From: Archangium sp.
GTDB lineage: Bacteria > Myxococcota > Myxococcia > Myxococcales > Myxococcaceae
Assembly: GCA_022843845.1 (NCBI GenBank)
Contig: JALHMW010000002.1
Coordinates: 246,240-310,239 of the forward strand
Direction of reading: 5' to 3'
Length of the DNA stretch: 64,000 nucleotides
Shown piece by piece: positions 42,279-52,787 of this stretch. Under the pieces are notes generated by a model, which saw nothing but the letters and a program-made list of their open reading frames with translations, was not told the origin of the DNA and did not search any database. The first letter of the stretch is position 1, and each line of letters starts with the position of its first letter. A program made the translations under genes and the position numbers.

Positions 42279-44125
42279 GGCTGCCTCTGAACGACCAGGA
42301 GCTTGCCCGGCGGAATGCGTGCGACGCCTTGCGCGAGGGTGGCCCCTTGATGGGTGACTGAGTACCGCACCTCATGGGCCATCTGCCGGCGACCCTCTTG
42401 TGGCGTGGTGATGCGGAACGGTGACGCGAGGGTCTCGCTGGCCGACCGGCTCTCGGCGCCGACCTGCACGTTCGCGTCGGGCGGGAAGCCGTCGAAGCTC
42501 AACATCGAGGGCTTGAGCGGCGCCGCGAAGTTGATCGGTTCGCGACCCGCCGAGATCTTCTCCACCCGGCTGACGCCCGCGCTCTCGCACTCGTCGCAGG
42601 TCACCGTGAACCGGTGGTCGCCTGGAGGCAGCTTAAGCCGGTGCATCTGGAGTGGATCGGCAGAGCGCGGCTGATCATCGACCGCGAGGAATCCGAAGGG
42701 CCTGACGATCACCTCGACGTCGACGAGCCCGGGAGCGGGGACGGGATCGAGCTTCTTGTCGGGGACGACCTTCACGAGCGTGGTGCCGCCGTTCTTCACC
42801 ACCGGTCGCACGGTCGCGACGGCCACGCCGGCATCGACGACAGGCTCCGGCACTCCAGCGTCGAGCTCGACGACGGGCACTTCAGTCGCCGGGGCTGGAG
42901 GCCAGGTGACGCTCGCGAGCACGACCTCCTCCGGGCCGAACGACAGCTGCAGCTTCGGCTCCGGCGCGCGGGTAGCGATCTGCACGCCCTTGAGCGCGGC
43001 CATGCCGATGACGAAGGCCGAGCCACCGGCTGCAGCAAGCCGCACCAGCCGCTTCGTGCGTTGCTCCCGCAGCTTGCGGGCCTTCATGGTGTCGAGCAGC
43101 TGCGTCGCGCGCTCGTTGGTCGGATCGTGCGCGAGCACCTGGTTCAGCGCCGACAGCGCCCGGGCCGACTTCTTCTCGGCGATCAGCCGCTGCGCCCGCT
43201 CCAGCAGGGTTCCGGTGACCCGCTTCTCGACCTCTTTGCGGTAGCCCTTCGGGTCGAGGAAGAACTTCGGCAGCTCCTCGTGCGGGCGGCTCAAGCCCAG
43301 CTCGGTCAGGTACCCCAGCAGCGCATCGCGGAGCTTGCCGGCGTTCGGGTACCGGTTCGCCGGCTGGCGCTGCAGACAGTTGCCGATGATCTCGGTCAGC
43401 TCGTCGGAGCAGGTGGGCACCGTCTGCCGCGGGTCTTCGTACACGCAGTCGAGGATGCGCTTGAGGGTCGCGGTGGTGTTCGGCGCGGTGAACGGCAGCT
43501 TCCCGGCGACGAACAGGTACAGCATCGTGCCGAGTGAGAAGACGTCGGCCTCGGCGCCAGACTCTTCGCCTTCGATGATCTCGGGCGCCATGTGCGCGGG
43601 GCTGCCGACGAGCGCGCCCGTCATCGTCATCTTCTCGTCGCGATCGAGGATCTTCGCGATGCCGAAGTCGGTGAGCTTGATGACGCCGTCGTCGCGCACC
43701 ATCACGTTCTCGGGCTTCAGATCGCGGTGGAGCACGCCAGACTCGTGGGCGTGCGCGAGCGCTCCTGCGATCTCGTGCATCACCATCGCGGCGATCTCTG
43801 GCGGAGACAGCGGCTCGCCCGAGATGAACTCGCGCAGCGTCTTGCCGCGAATGTACTCGGTGACGATGAAGGCTTCCGACGAGTCGGCGCCCGAGAAGTC
43901 GTACACCTCGAGGATGTTCGGGTGATGAAGGCGGGCCACCGCGCGCGCTTCACGGTCGAGGCGCTTGCGGCTCTCGGGCTTGCCGGCGAGGTGAGGGTGC
44001 AGCACCTTGACCGCGACCTCGCGATCGAGCGCGGTGTCGAGGCCCTTGTAGACAACACTCATCCCGCCCTGGCCGAGTTGCTCCAGGATGCGGTAGCGGC
44101 CGATCTGGCGCCCGACGAGTGACAC
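42275..44125 (-). CDS. pkn4: Transmembrane Ser/Thr protein kinase, Pkn4-like
   Basis: 616 residues. The kinase domain is at 10-275 with intact motifs: P-loop LGQGGMSVVYKG, VAIK-type Lys in EVAVKVLH, HRDLKPENVM, DFGIAK and the APE site MAPEIIEG. A juxtamembrane helix region (310-345) is followed by one TM (about 355-380) and a C-terminal domain to 616, where PEGA-like beta repeats are plausible (LSFDGFPPDANVQVG). In Myxococcus xanthus, Pkn4 phosphorylates and activates 6-phosphofructokinase and is encoded next to it. Here the same pair is adjacent with a six-base gap, so the symbol is given by synteny. Confidence 0.9.
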   Translation of the reverse strand: MSLVGRQIGRYRILEQLGQGGMSVVYKGLDTALDREVAVKVLHPHLAGKPESRKRLDREARAVARLHHPNILEVYDFSGADSSEAFIVTEYIRGKTLREFISGEPLSPPEIAAMVMHEIAGALAHAHESGVLHRDLKPENVMVRDDGVIKLTDFGIAKILDRDEKMTMTGALVGSPAHMAPEIIEGEESGAEADVFSLGTMLYLFVAGKLPFTAPNTTATLKRILDCVYEDPRQTVPTCSDELTEIIGNCLQRQPANRYPNAGKLRDALLGYLTELGLSRPHEELPKFFLDPKGYRKEVEKRVTGTLLERAQRLIAEKKSARALSALNQVLAHDPTNERATQLLDTMKARKLREQRTKRLVRLAAAGGSAFVIGMAALKGVQIATRAPEPKLQLSFGPEEVVLASVTWPPAPATEVPVVELDAGVPEPVVDAGVAVATVRPVVKNGGTTLVKVVPDKKLDPVPAPGLVDVEVIVRPFGFLAVDDQPRSADPLQMHRLKLPPGDHRFTVTCDECESAGVSRVEKISAGREPINFAAPLKPSMLSFDGFPPDANVQVGAESRSASETLASPFRITTPQEGRRQMAHEVRYSVTHQGATLAQGVARIPPGKLLVVQRQP

Positions 44126-44131
44126 GCTCGT

Positions 44132-45217
44132 TCAGTCTCCGAAGCTGATGCCCATCGCGCGGGCCATGCGCACCTTGTCGCCGGTGATCTCGACGTGGCG
44201 TTCCTTGCGCGACTCCGCCAGCGACGTGAACTGCAGCTTGCCGTCGCGCAGACAGACCATGTGATCCCATCGCCCCTGCTCGACGAGATCGAGCACCATC
44301 GCGCCGTACATCGTCGCGAGCACACGGTCGGCCGAGCTGGGGGTGCCTCCGCGCTGCAGGTGGCCCAGCACCGTCACGCGAATCTCGGCGTCGATCTGCG
44401 GCGCGAGCAAGTCAGCGAGCACCTTGCCCGAGCCGCCCAGCCGCACCACGCCGCGCCCGGGAATCTCATCGGCGCCCTGCGCGACCGTGACGGAGCCACC
44501 GGCAGGGTGCGCCCCTTCCGAGATGGCGATGATCGAGAACTTCGAGCCACGCGCCGTGCGGTCCTTGAGCTTTCGAACGATCGACTCGGCCTTGTACGGG
44601 AACTCGGGGATCAAGATGACGTCGGCGCCGCCAGCGATGCCGCCCTCGAGCGTGAGGAAGCCGGCGTTGCGACCCATGATCTCGATGATCATCACGCGCT
44701 GGTGCGCTTCGGCCGTGCTGTGCAGACGATCGATCGCCTCGGTGATGATGCCTGCCGCGGTGTCGAAGCCGAACGTCTGATCGGTGCCTGAGAGATCGTT
44801 GTCGATGGTCTTCGGGCAGCCGACGACGTTGAGGCCCTTCTCGGCGAGCTGATGACCGATCGAGAGCGTGCCGTCTCCGCCCACCACCACGAGGCCGTCG
44901 AGCCCGAGCTCGCGATAGCGCTTCACCGCGATGTCAGATCGGTCGACCTCTTTGATCTTTCCGTCGATGCGCTCGGGGTACTTGAACGGGTTGGCCTTGT
45001 TCGAGGTGCCGAGAATCGTGCCGCCCTTCGGCAGAATGCCCCGCACCGACTCGAGCGTGAGCGTCTCCGTCAGTCGCGGCTCCATCAACCCTTCGTAGCC
45101 ATTGAGGATGCCAACGAACTCGTGCCCGAACTCCAGCACCCCACGTCGCACGAGCGCGCGCAGCACCGCGTTCAGCCCCGGGCAGTCGCCTCCACCAGTC
45201 AGCACACCAAGTCGCAC
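44132..45217 (-). CDS. pfkA: 6-phosphofructokinase
   Basis: 361 residues. It makes fructose 1,6-bisphosphate in glycolysis. Motifs are GVLTGGGDCPGLNAVLR (phosphoryl donor site), VVVGGDGTLSIGHQLA, PKTIDNDLSGTDQTFGFDTA (catalytic Asp in TIDND) and EIMGRNAGFL. The donor-site pair is mixed: Gly after GGD, as in ATP enzymes, but PKTIDND with Lys, as in PPi or Actinobacterial-type enzymes. ATP use is most likely but not certain. The gene begins the seven-gene minus-strand run with the Pkn4-like kinase next, which fits the known Myxococcus regulation by phosphorylation. Confidence 0.93.
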   Translation of the reverse strand: MRLGVLTGGGDCPGLNAVLRALVRRGVLEFGHEFVGILNGYEGLMEPRLTETLTLESVRGILPKGGTILGTSNKANPFKYPERIDGKIKEVDRSDIAVKRYRELGLDGLVVVGGDGTLSIGHQLAEKGLNVVGCPKTIDNDLSGTDQTFGFDTAAGIITEAIDRLHSTAEAHQRVMIIEIMGRNAGFLTLEGGIAGGADVILIPEFPYKAESIVRKLKDRTARGSKFSIIAISEGAHPAGGSVTVAQGADEIPGRGVVRLGGSGKVLADLLAPQIDAEIRVTVLGHLQRGGTPSSADRVLATMYGAMVLDLVEQGRWDHMVCLRDGKLQFTSLAESRKERHVEITGDKVRMARAMGISFGD

Positions 45218-45264
45218 TGCACCCTCCGCCCAAAAGAACGCCAGAAACGTCGTGTGAGGGCGAA

Positions 45265-45293
45265 ATCCTATGGCGTGATCGTCACGATCCGCC
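45265..45293 (-). promoter_or_regulatory. Promoter and palindromic operator candidate upstream of pfkA
   Basis: On the minus strand a TAGGAT -10 element (45265-45270) lies 48 bases before the pfkA start. Between it and the -35 region sits a perfect 13-bp palindrome GATCGT-C-ACGATC (45277-45289). A repressor bound there would block polymerase. The -35 (GGCGGA) is weak. Confidence 0.35.
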
Positions 45294-45354
45294 AGCAGGT
45301 TGTGACAGGCACGTCAGGGGTGGGTGACACCCGCGGCACGGGGCGTCAAAACGG

Positions 45355-45813
45355 TCAGGTGCGGCGGCGAGCGCCGATGCGGCTCAAGATGTCGCCGAGC
45401 ATCGCCTCTCGACGGTGGGCGGGCGCAGACGGGCGGGGGCTCGACGAAGCGCGCGCGAGATCGAACAGCTCGGTCAGGCGCTCCTTCACCAGCTCGTTGT
45501 CGGGGCGTTCCGTGAGCAGCTTACGGTACGAAGCGATCGCACCGCCGTAGTCGCCAGCCGCCGCCAGGCGTTCGGCTTCTTCGGTGGCCGATCGCGGCGC
45601 GCCTTCGGGCTCGGCGCGGAAGTTGGCCTTCGCGCTCATCAGCTCGGCCGGCTGCAGCGAGCCCTCGAGCTCGTCGACGCGGCGGCGAAGGGCTGCGTCG
45701 TCGGGGAACGCGGCGACCAGGTCGCGAAAAAGGGCGAAGGCCTCGGACAGCTCGCCGCGGCGCAAGCACCGCTCGGCGCGAGTCTCGTGGGCCTGACGAT
45801 CGGCGGGGCTCAT
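45355..45813 (-). CDS. TPR-type hypothetical protein
   Basis: 152 residues from ATG 45813 (MSPADRQAHETRAERCLRRG). The track start at 45846 lies on the -35/-10 promoter pair, so it was rejected. Two TPR-like helical hairpins are seen: RGELSEAFALFRDLVAAFPDDAALRRRV and AGDYGGAIASYRKLLTERPDNELVKERL. The C-terminus is basic. No signal peptide or TM. Upstream of pfkA by 137 bases in the same direction but with its own promoter. Confidence 0.75.
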   Translation of the reverse strand: MSPADRQAHETRAERCLRRGELSEAFALFRDLVAAFPDDAALRRRVDELEGSLQPAELMSAKANFRAEPEGAPRSATEEAERLAAAGDYGGAIASYRKLLTERPDNELVKERLTELFDLARASSSPRPSAPAHRREAMLGDILSRIGARRRT

Positions 45814-45823
45814 GACGCGCGAG

Positions 45824-45850
45824 AAGATATGGGTTCCGCGCACCACGCAA
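45824..45850 (-). promoter_or_regulatory. Sigma-70-like promoter for the TPR gene
   Basis: Minus-strand TTGCGT and TATCTT are spaced by 15 bases, and the -10 ends ten bases before ATG 45813. There is no Shine-Dalgarno, so the message would be near-leaderless. Confidence 0.4.
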
Positions 45851-45862
45851 GCAGACGACCGC

Positions 45863-46048
45863 TCAGCGCTTCGGAGCAGGCGGCGCTGGCGGAGGCGGAG
45901 GCGGGGGCTTCGGTCGATGGAGCGGGCAGGTTCCCGCGCTGCACGTGCAGGCCGCTTCGCAGTTCGGCTGCCCGCAGCTGCAGGGCTTCGGCGCTTCGGC
46001 GAAGACAGTGAACGAGAGCGAGAGGGAGGCCAGGATCAACCAACGCAT
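45863..46048 (-). CDS. Small Cys-rich secreted protein
   Basis: 61 residues from ATG 46048; the longer track ORF reads into the divergent gene. Signal peptide MRWLILASLSLSFTVFAEA, then a Cys-rich core with six Cys in under 25 residues (CSCGQPNCEAACTCSAGTC) and a poly-Pro tail (RPKPPPPPPPAPPAPKR). Cys spacing suggests a disulphide knot or metal site, exported to the periplasm or surface. Not recognised. Confidence 0.6.
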   Translation of the reverse strand: MRWLILASLSLSFTVFAEAPKPCSCGQPNCEAACTCSAGTCPLHRPKPPPPPPPAPPAPKR

Positions 46049-46124
46049 GGCCTTCAGATGCACGGAAGCGCGAGTTGGATACAGACGGTGGATCGCGAGG
46101 CGGAAACGCGCGAGATCAGGGAGC

Positions 46125-46790
46125 GTGAGCCCTGGCCTGACCCTCGCCCTGCTGGCTGCGACCGAGCTGCTGGGCCCGCCGATCAGACAAGACGGTCTGA
46201 ACGTGCGGCCACCGAAGGCGTTCCATCTGGCGCGCATGGACCTGTTCCACGGCACGCGGGTGATCGGCACCGGCTCGAAGGATCACACGCCGCGGTACTT
46301 GAGCGCGGCCCTGATGGATGGCGACGGAGAAGACGCCGCCAGCATGCTGGTGTCGGTGATCGAAGACCCACTGCGGCTGGGCCCGAACGCGCGCGACGAG
46401 GCGGCGACGACGGTCACCAAACACCTCCGCGATGAGCTGGGCCTCGAGTTCACCCTCGAGCGGGCTGACGTGGTCTCTGGAGCGGCGGCGCGGGTCGAGG
46501 TGCGAGGCTCGATTCGGCAGGGCGCGCAGCTGCGCAAGCTGTTGGTGGCGCTCTTCGCGGGCGAGACGCGGCGCGCTGTGGTGGTGTTCAGCGTGCCGTC
46601 GGGCCGGTGGGACGCGATGGTGCCCGGCCTCGACGGGTCACTCGAGACGATGCGCGTCGATCAGGGTGCTGGCCCGTCACGATCGATCGCGCTCGCCTTC
46701 GCGGTGCTGGTGGGCGCCGCGCTGTTGGCGTCGGTCGGGCTGTGGCGCCGCCGCGCAGCGCGACGATCGACCGAGCTCACTCGACCGTGA
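46125..46790 (+). CDS. Secreted or membrane protein with C-terminal TM
   Basis: 221 residues from GTG 46125, chosen because it gives a short hydrophobic N-terminus (MSPGLTLALLAATELLG) and has AGGGAG just upstream. ATG 46236 is an alternative. The middle is alpha/beta (KHLRDELGLEFTLERADVVSG, RRAVVVFSVPSGRWDAM), and one TM lies at about 185-205 (SIALAFAVLVGAALLASVGLW) with a short basic cytoplasmic tail. The arrangement resembles TPM-type periplasmic domains, but no family motif is convincing. It converges on the next minus-strand gene, overlapping by 14 bases. Confidence 0.6.
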   Translation: MSPGLTLALLAATELLGPPIRQDGLNVRPPKAFHLARMDLFHGTRVIGTGSKDHTPRYLSAALMDGDGEDAASMLVSVIEDPLRLGPNARDEAATTVTKHLRDELGLEFTLERADVVSGAAARVEVRGSIRQGAQLRKLLVALFAGETRRAVVVFSVPSGRWDAMVPGLDGSLETMRVDQGAGPSRSIALAFAVLVGAALLASVGLWRRRAARRSTELTRP

Positions 46791-47283
46791 AGCTGGCGGA
46801 GCCGAGCTCCTTGTTTGCCTCGCCCTGGAGCACCTTCACCGTCCACTTGCCGGCCTTCTTCGGCGTGTGGGCCAGCCAGGTGCGGGCGCGAGCGAGCCCC
46901 TTGATCTTGAAGTCCTTCGTCTCGCGGACTTCGCTGTTGAAGAGCCACTGGATCTTGAGGTCTTCGTACTCGCCGCCCTTGGGCACGAAGAACTGCATCC
47001 ACGCGTTGATGACCGTGTCCTTCTTGTGGTTGCCGGCGAGCGGCTCGATGCAGGTGTAGATGGTCTCGCTGCCCTTGGTCTGATCGACCTTCGTGCAGAT
47101 GATCACGTCGAGCAGGGCAGGGCCGCGGTCCTTGCCGTTGTCCTGGTACTCCATGACGCGCTTGATCTCGTCTGCGGTCGGAGGCGGCGCAGACGGCTTC
47201 GCTGGCGCAGCTGGCTCCTGAGCGAGCGCGAGTGAGGCAGACACCAGCGCGGCGGACGTCATCATTCGGCGAAACGAGTTCAT
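46777..47283 (-). CDS. Secreted hypothetical protein
   Basis: 168 residues with a signal peptide (MNSFRRMMTSAALVSASLALAQ). The mature protein begins Ala/Pro-rich (EPAAPAKPSAPPP), then has beta strands with two Cys (VIICTKVD and ETIYTCIEP) that could form a disulphide, and ends ELGSASFTVE. The order of strands (WLFNSEVRETKDFKIKG, TWLAHTPKKAGKWTVKVLQG) suggests an Ig-like fold. GGGGG lies a few bases before the ATG. Function unknown. Confidence 0.7.
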   Translation of the reverse strand: MNSFRRMMTSAALVSASLALAQEPAAPAKPSAPPPTADEIKRVMEYQDNGKDRGPALLDVIICTKVDQTKGSETIYTCIEPLAGNHKKDTVINAWMQFFVPKGGEYEDLKIQWLFNSEVRETKDFKIKGLARARTWLAHTPKKAGKWTVKVLQGEANKELGSASFTVE

Positions 47284-47412
47284 GAAACCCCCATCAGCGT
47301 GAAGTGGCGGCCAGCAGTGTGCCTCAGGCCGACGGATTCGTGAGCGGGAAAATCAGCGCGCCGGAGCGGTCGACGGTCGGCGATCACCTGCTCGTTCGAG
47401 CCCTCGCGCTCG

Positions 47413-47442
47413 TTGGCTTTCGTGGGGGCTCGATGCTACGGG
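47413..47442 (+). promoter_or_regulatory. Possible lepA promoter
   Basis: TTGGCT and TACGGG with an 18-base spacer; the -10 ends ten bases before ATG 47453. No Shine-Dalgarno is present. TACGGG lacks the final T, so the match is moderate. Confidence 0.3.
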
Positions 47443-47452
47443 CTTGCGCAGC

Positions 47453-49267
<1,815 letters not shown>

Positions 49268-49268
49268 C

Positions 49269-50561
49269 GTGGCCGCCGAGTCGAAGTCTCTCGGGCAAGC
49301 CGCCCTGGCCAGCTTGTCCACGGCCGAGCAGAAGGCGCTGACGAAGGTCCGGTGGATCGAGCGGCTCAAGTCGCTCTGGGCGCCCGTCACCGTGCTCGCG
49401 CTGGTCTTCCTCGTCTATCTCACCATCGTCGAGTTCAGCGTCTGCACCTACACGTGGCTGCAGCCCGTGATGAAGGTGTTCGGGCTGCTGTGCGTGCTCT
49501 GGTGGGCCGCGCTCGTCGCCCTGCGCTACCTCTGGCGCTCGTGGGAAGCCCGGCGCATGGCCCGCCACGAGGCTGAGGAGCTGCTCTCGGAGGTCGAGGG
49601 CGCCGCCAACAAACACCGCGCCGCGCTCAAAGAGAACGTGTGGACCGAGCTCGTCGAGCGCGCGACCACCGTCGCGAAGGACCTGCCGGCCGCGAGCACC
49701 GAGGCGCTCAAGGAGTCGACCCGCAAGCTCTCTGACGCCCACGACAAACACCTCGCGAAGCTCAAGGCGTCGGGCTGGCTCGAGACGGGGTCCGGGCTGG
49801 TCAAGGCGCTGGCGATCGCGCTGCTGGTTCGCACCGTCTTCCTCGAGCCCTTCAAGATCCCCTCGGGCTCGATGTTGCCGACGCTCGAGATCGGCGATCA
49901 GGTCTTCGTCAACAAGTTCATCTACGGCGTGCGGCTGCCGTTCACGAACCTGGTGCCGTTCACGATCGTGCGCGCGCCGAAGCGCGGTGACGTGATCGTC
50001 TTCAACAACCCGGTCTCGCCCGACAAGGACTACATCAAGCGCATCGTCGCCATCGGCGGCGACACGCTCGCCTTCAGCGGTCGCGAGCTTCGGCTCAACG
50101 GCGAGGTGCTCGCCACCACGCTCGAGACCCCGAAGCACACGTTCTGGGATCAGCGATACCAGATGAGCTCGCCGCGACTGTGGACCACCGACGACTGGTA
50201 CCTGTCGGAGTCGACCCTGCTCAAGGAGAAGCTTGGTGGAGTGACGCACTGGATTCTGAACGACCCCAACCGCCCCCGCGATCGCGACGGCGAGGTGACG
50301 GTGCCCGAGGGGTCGGTCTTCGTGATGGGCGACAACCGCGACAACTCCGAAGACAGCCGCTTCGGGCTGGGCGGCGGCTCGGGGAGCTGGGAGTTCGTTC
50401 CCCACGGCCACATCAAGGGCAAGGCCACGGTCATCTGGCTCGCGCTGGGCCGCGGTGGGCTGCTCAACGGCATCTTCGGCGGCACCGGTTTTCGCACCGA
50501 TCGCCTCTTCCTGCCGATGGAGCTGTGCGGCGCCGAGGCTGCGCCTCCCACGCCAAAGTGA
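49269..50561 (+). CDS. lepB: Signal peptidase I, with long N-terminal extension
   Basis: 430 residues from GTG, longer than the E. coli enzyme (324). Two TM helices lie at 38-60 and 70-90, followed by a 100-residue helical loop and a third hydrophobic helix at 180-195. The catalytic part begins at FKIPSGSMLPTLEIGD (Ser near 201) with the Lys in KDYIKRIVAIGGD (near 258) and the box GDNRDNSEDSR near 360. It cleaves signal peptides on the outer face of the inner membrane. It is in an operon with lepA. Confidence 0.96.
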   Translation: MAAESKSLGQAALASLSTAEQKALTKVRWIERLKSLWAPVTVLALVFLVYLTIVEFSVCTYTWLQPVMKVFGLLCVLWWAALVALRYLWRSWEARRMARHEAEELLSEVEGAANKHRAALKENVWTELVERATTVAKDLPAASTEALKESTRKLSDAHDKHLAKLKASGWLETGSGLVKALAIALLVRTVFLEPFKIPSGSMLPTLEIGDQVFVNKFIYGVRLPFTNLVPFTIVRAPKRGDVIVFNNPVSPDKDYIKRIVAIGGDTLAFSGRELRLNGEVLATTLETPKHTFWDQRYQMSSPRLWTTDDWYLSESTLLKEKLGGVTHWILNDPNRPRDRDGEVTVPEGSVFVMGDNRDNSEDSRFGLGGGSGSWEFVPHGHIKGKATVIWLALGRGGLLNGIFGGTGFRTDRLFLPMELCGAEAAPPTPK

Positions 50562-50565
50562 GCTG

Positions 50566-50595
50566 TTGACGGCCCCTCGCAGCGCCCGCTACAGC
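50566..50595 (+). promoter_or_regulatory. Promoter for gene 50603
   Basis: TTGACG (close to consensus) and TACAGC, 18-base spacer. The -10 ends seven bases before ATG 50603, so transcription probably starts at or near the A of the start codon (leaderless). No Shine-Dalgarno is present. Confidence 0.45.
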
Positions 50596-50602
50596 TCAGG
50601 CG

Positions 50603-51013
50603 ATGCGCAAGCTCCTCGGCTACCTCGTCGCCCTTGGTGTCTTCGCGGCGCTCTACGCGGTCGTCATGTTCGGCCCCTTGTGGCTCGATCACTTCAGCGC
50701 CAAAGACCTGGTCAACAGCACCTTCAACCAGTTCCGCGAGCTGGGGCCTGATCAGTTCAAGGCCGAGCTGCTGCGAAAGCTCAACCTCGTCGACTGGGCG
50801 ACCCACCAGGAGCAGGACGAAGAGGGCCGGATGAAGGACGTCCAGGGGCTCGGGTTGACCGACGACGACGTCTTCGTCGAGTTCGACGACCGCACGAAGA
50901 TCTTGTGGGTGAAGGTCAACTACACGCGCCGCGTCGTGCTCAAGCCCACGGAGAAGGTCCGAGTCTTCAAGTTCTCGGTCGAGCGCAAAGAGAAGCCGCC
51001 CAACGTCTACTGA
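50603..51013 (+). CDS. Small membrane-anchored hypothetical protein
   Basis: 136 residues. One TM at the N-terminus (about 4-26, [24 protein letters not shown]), then a soluble part with a helical middle ([25 protein letters not shown]) and beta strands ([24 protein letters not shown]). Its stop lies ten bases before the carA start, so co-transcription with carA is likely. Function unknown. Confidence 0.75.
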   Translation: MRKLLGYLVALGVFAALYAVVMFGPLWLDHFSAKDLVNSTFNQFRELGPDQFKAELLRKLNLVDWATHQEQDEEGRMKDVQGLGLTDDDVFVEFDDRTKILWVKVNYTRRVVLKPTEKVRVFKFSVERKEKPPNVY

Positions 51014-51023
51014 GGTGATTCAC

Positions 51024-52148
51024 GTGAAACGAGCGGTGTTGGCGCTGGCCGATGGAACCACCTTCGAGGGGCGCGCGTTCGGTGCGACCGAGCCGTCTCT
51101 GGGTGAGGTTGTCTTCAATACCTCGATGACGGGGTACCAGGAGATCCTCACCGACCCGTCGTACGTCGGGCAGATCGTCACCATGGCGGCCCCACAGATC
51201 GGCAACGTGGGCACCAACGCCCTCGACGAGGAGTCGGCCCGCCCGCACGCGACCGGCCTCGTCATTCGGGAGCTGAGCGAGCCTTCGAATTACCGCTCGG
51301 AGCAGCCGCTCCCCGACTGGCTCTCGCGCTGGAAGGTCGGCGGCATCGAAGGCCTCGACACGCGCCGCCTGGTTCGACACCTGCGCACCCACGGCTCGCA
51401 GAACGGCATCATCAGCACCGAAGACGTCTCGACGAAGGCGCTCGTCGATCGCGCCCGGCAGATCCCCTCGATGGAGGGCCTCGACCTCGCGACCGGCGTC
51501 TCGACGCGCGAGCCGTACCAGTGGACGAAGCCGACCCCCGCGGTGTTCGGGCCTCAGCCGCCGACGCCAGCCGCGCGCTTTCATGTCGTGGCGATCGACT
51601 ACGGCCTGAAGAAGGCCATGCTGCAGTTCCTCGTCGACGAAGGCTGCCGTGTCACGGTCGTCCCCGCGGGAATGAGCGCTGACCAGGTGCTTGCGCTCTC
51701 GCCCGACGGCATCTTCCTCACCAACGGCCCCGGAGACCCTGCGGCGGTGCTCGGCGCCGATCGCACCGTCGCGGCGTTGCTCGGCAAGAAGCCGCTGTTC
51801 GGCATCTGCCTTGGTCATCAGATCCTCGCGCGGGCGCTCGGCGCGAAGACCTACAAGATGAAGTTCGGTCACCGCGGGGCCAACCAGCCAGTGCACGATC
51901 TCGCCACCGGCCGCGTCGAGATCACCTCGCAGAACCACGGCTTCGCGGTCGACGCGAAGAGCCTGCCTGCCTCGGCGCGAGTCACCCACGTCAACTTGAA
52001 CGATCAGACGGTCGAAGGGCTGGAGGTGCCAGAGGCGCGCTGCTTCAGCGTGCAGCACCACCCCGAGGCCTCGCCAGGCCCCCACGACGCGCGGCCGCTC
52101 TTCCGGCGGTTCGCCGAGTTGATGGCCGGCGCGCCGCTCCCGGCATGA
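51024..52148 (+). CDS. carA: Carbamoyl-phosphate synthase small subunit (glutaminase)
   Basis: 374 residues from GTG 51024, seven bases after GAGGT; the track start GTG 51015 has no good Shine-Dalgarno. N-terminal domain: [45 protein letters not shown]. The class I glutaminase domain has the Cys in [15 protein letters not shown] (near 260) and HHPEASPGP (His and Glu). It feeds ammonia from glutamine to CarB for arginine and pyrimidine synthesis. carB is not adjacent here; the next gene is unrelated and overlaps by four bases. Confidence 0.96.
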   Translation: MKRAVLALADGTTFEGRAFGATEPSLGEVVFNTSMTGYQEILTDPSYVGQIVTMAAPQIGNVGTNALDEESARPHATGLVIRELSEPSNYRSEQPLPDWLSRWKVGGIEGLDTRRLVRHLRTHGSQNGIISTEDVSTKALVDRARQIPSMEGLDLATGVSTREPYQWTKPTPAVFGPQPPTPAARFHVVAIDYGLKKAMLQFLVDEGCRVTVVPAGMSADQVLALSPDGIFLTNGPGDPAAVLGADRTVAALLGKKPLFGICLGHQILARALGAKTYKMKFGHRGANQPVHDLATGRVEITSQNHGFAVDAKSLPASARVTHVNLNDQTVEGLEVPEARCFSVQHHPEASPGPHDARPLFRRFAELMAGAPLPA

Positions 52149-52786
52149 GCGCGCCGCCGACGCTGAACACCACCTTCGACGCCCTCGTGCAGTGGGCGAT
52201 GACGCCCGAGCATCAGGACGACGTCGTCGCCGCCCGCGCCGAGTACTCCCAGCTCGCCGGCGACGTCTTCGACGAGGACCGCCAGCTCGAGCTCAGGCTC
52301 GCCGGGTTCCTCGAGTACTACCTGTGCGATCGACCGGCGCCATGGGCTGGCGGCACGCCTGCCCGGGCTCGTTACCTCGAGGCGCTCCAGCGCGAGTCAC
52401 CAGCACAGGCCGCCGCGTGGCGGGCCTTCACCGAGACGTGGCACGGCCTCTTCCGGGTCAAGGCGCTGTCGCCGGGCGTGGTGCGGGTGGTGGCGCTGAG
52501 CGCGCGCAGCGAAGTCGTCGTGTCCGAGCGTCGCGCGATGCACGGGCTGTCGGTCGGAGACGTGCTCGAGGCCCGGCTGGTGCCGTTCGCAGGCGCGCTG
52601 GCGTTCTCGAGCGCGTGGGTGTGGCACCCGCACGAGGCCGCCTCGTTGATCGTCGCCGAGGCGGAGCGCCGGCGAACCAACGGCCTCCCCGAGCGCGAGC
52701 TGATCTACGACTGCGCCCGACGCTCGTTGAAGGCCGACCGCTACCGTCAGATCGCGATCGAGCGCATCTACGACTTCTCGAAGTAG
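52145..52786 (+). CDS. Hypothetical protein coupled to carA
   Basis: 213 residues, ATGA overlap with carA. It begins [19 protein letters not shown]; the centre ([34 protein letters not shown]) looks like a small beta-barrel and the end is helical ([30 protein letters not shown]). No TM or signal. Not recognised. It converges with the PilZ gene, whose stop is one base away. Confidence 0.75.
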   Translation: MSAPPTLNTTFDALVQWAMTPEHQDDVVAARAEYSQLAGDVFDEDRQLELRLAGFLEYYLCDRPAPWAGGTPARARYLEALQRESPAQAAAWRAFTETWHGLFRVKALSPGVVRVVALSARSEVVVSERRAMHGLSVGDVLEARLVPFAGALAFSSAWVWHPHEAASLIVAEAERRRTNGLPERELIYDCARRSLKADRYRQIAIERIYDFSK

Positions 52787-52787
52787 G

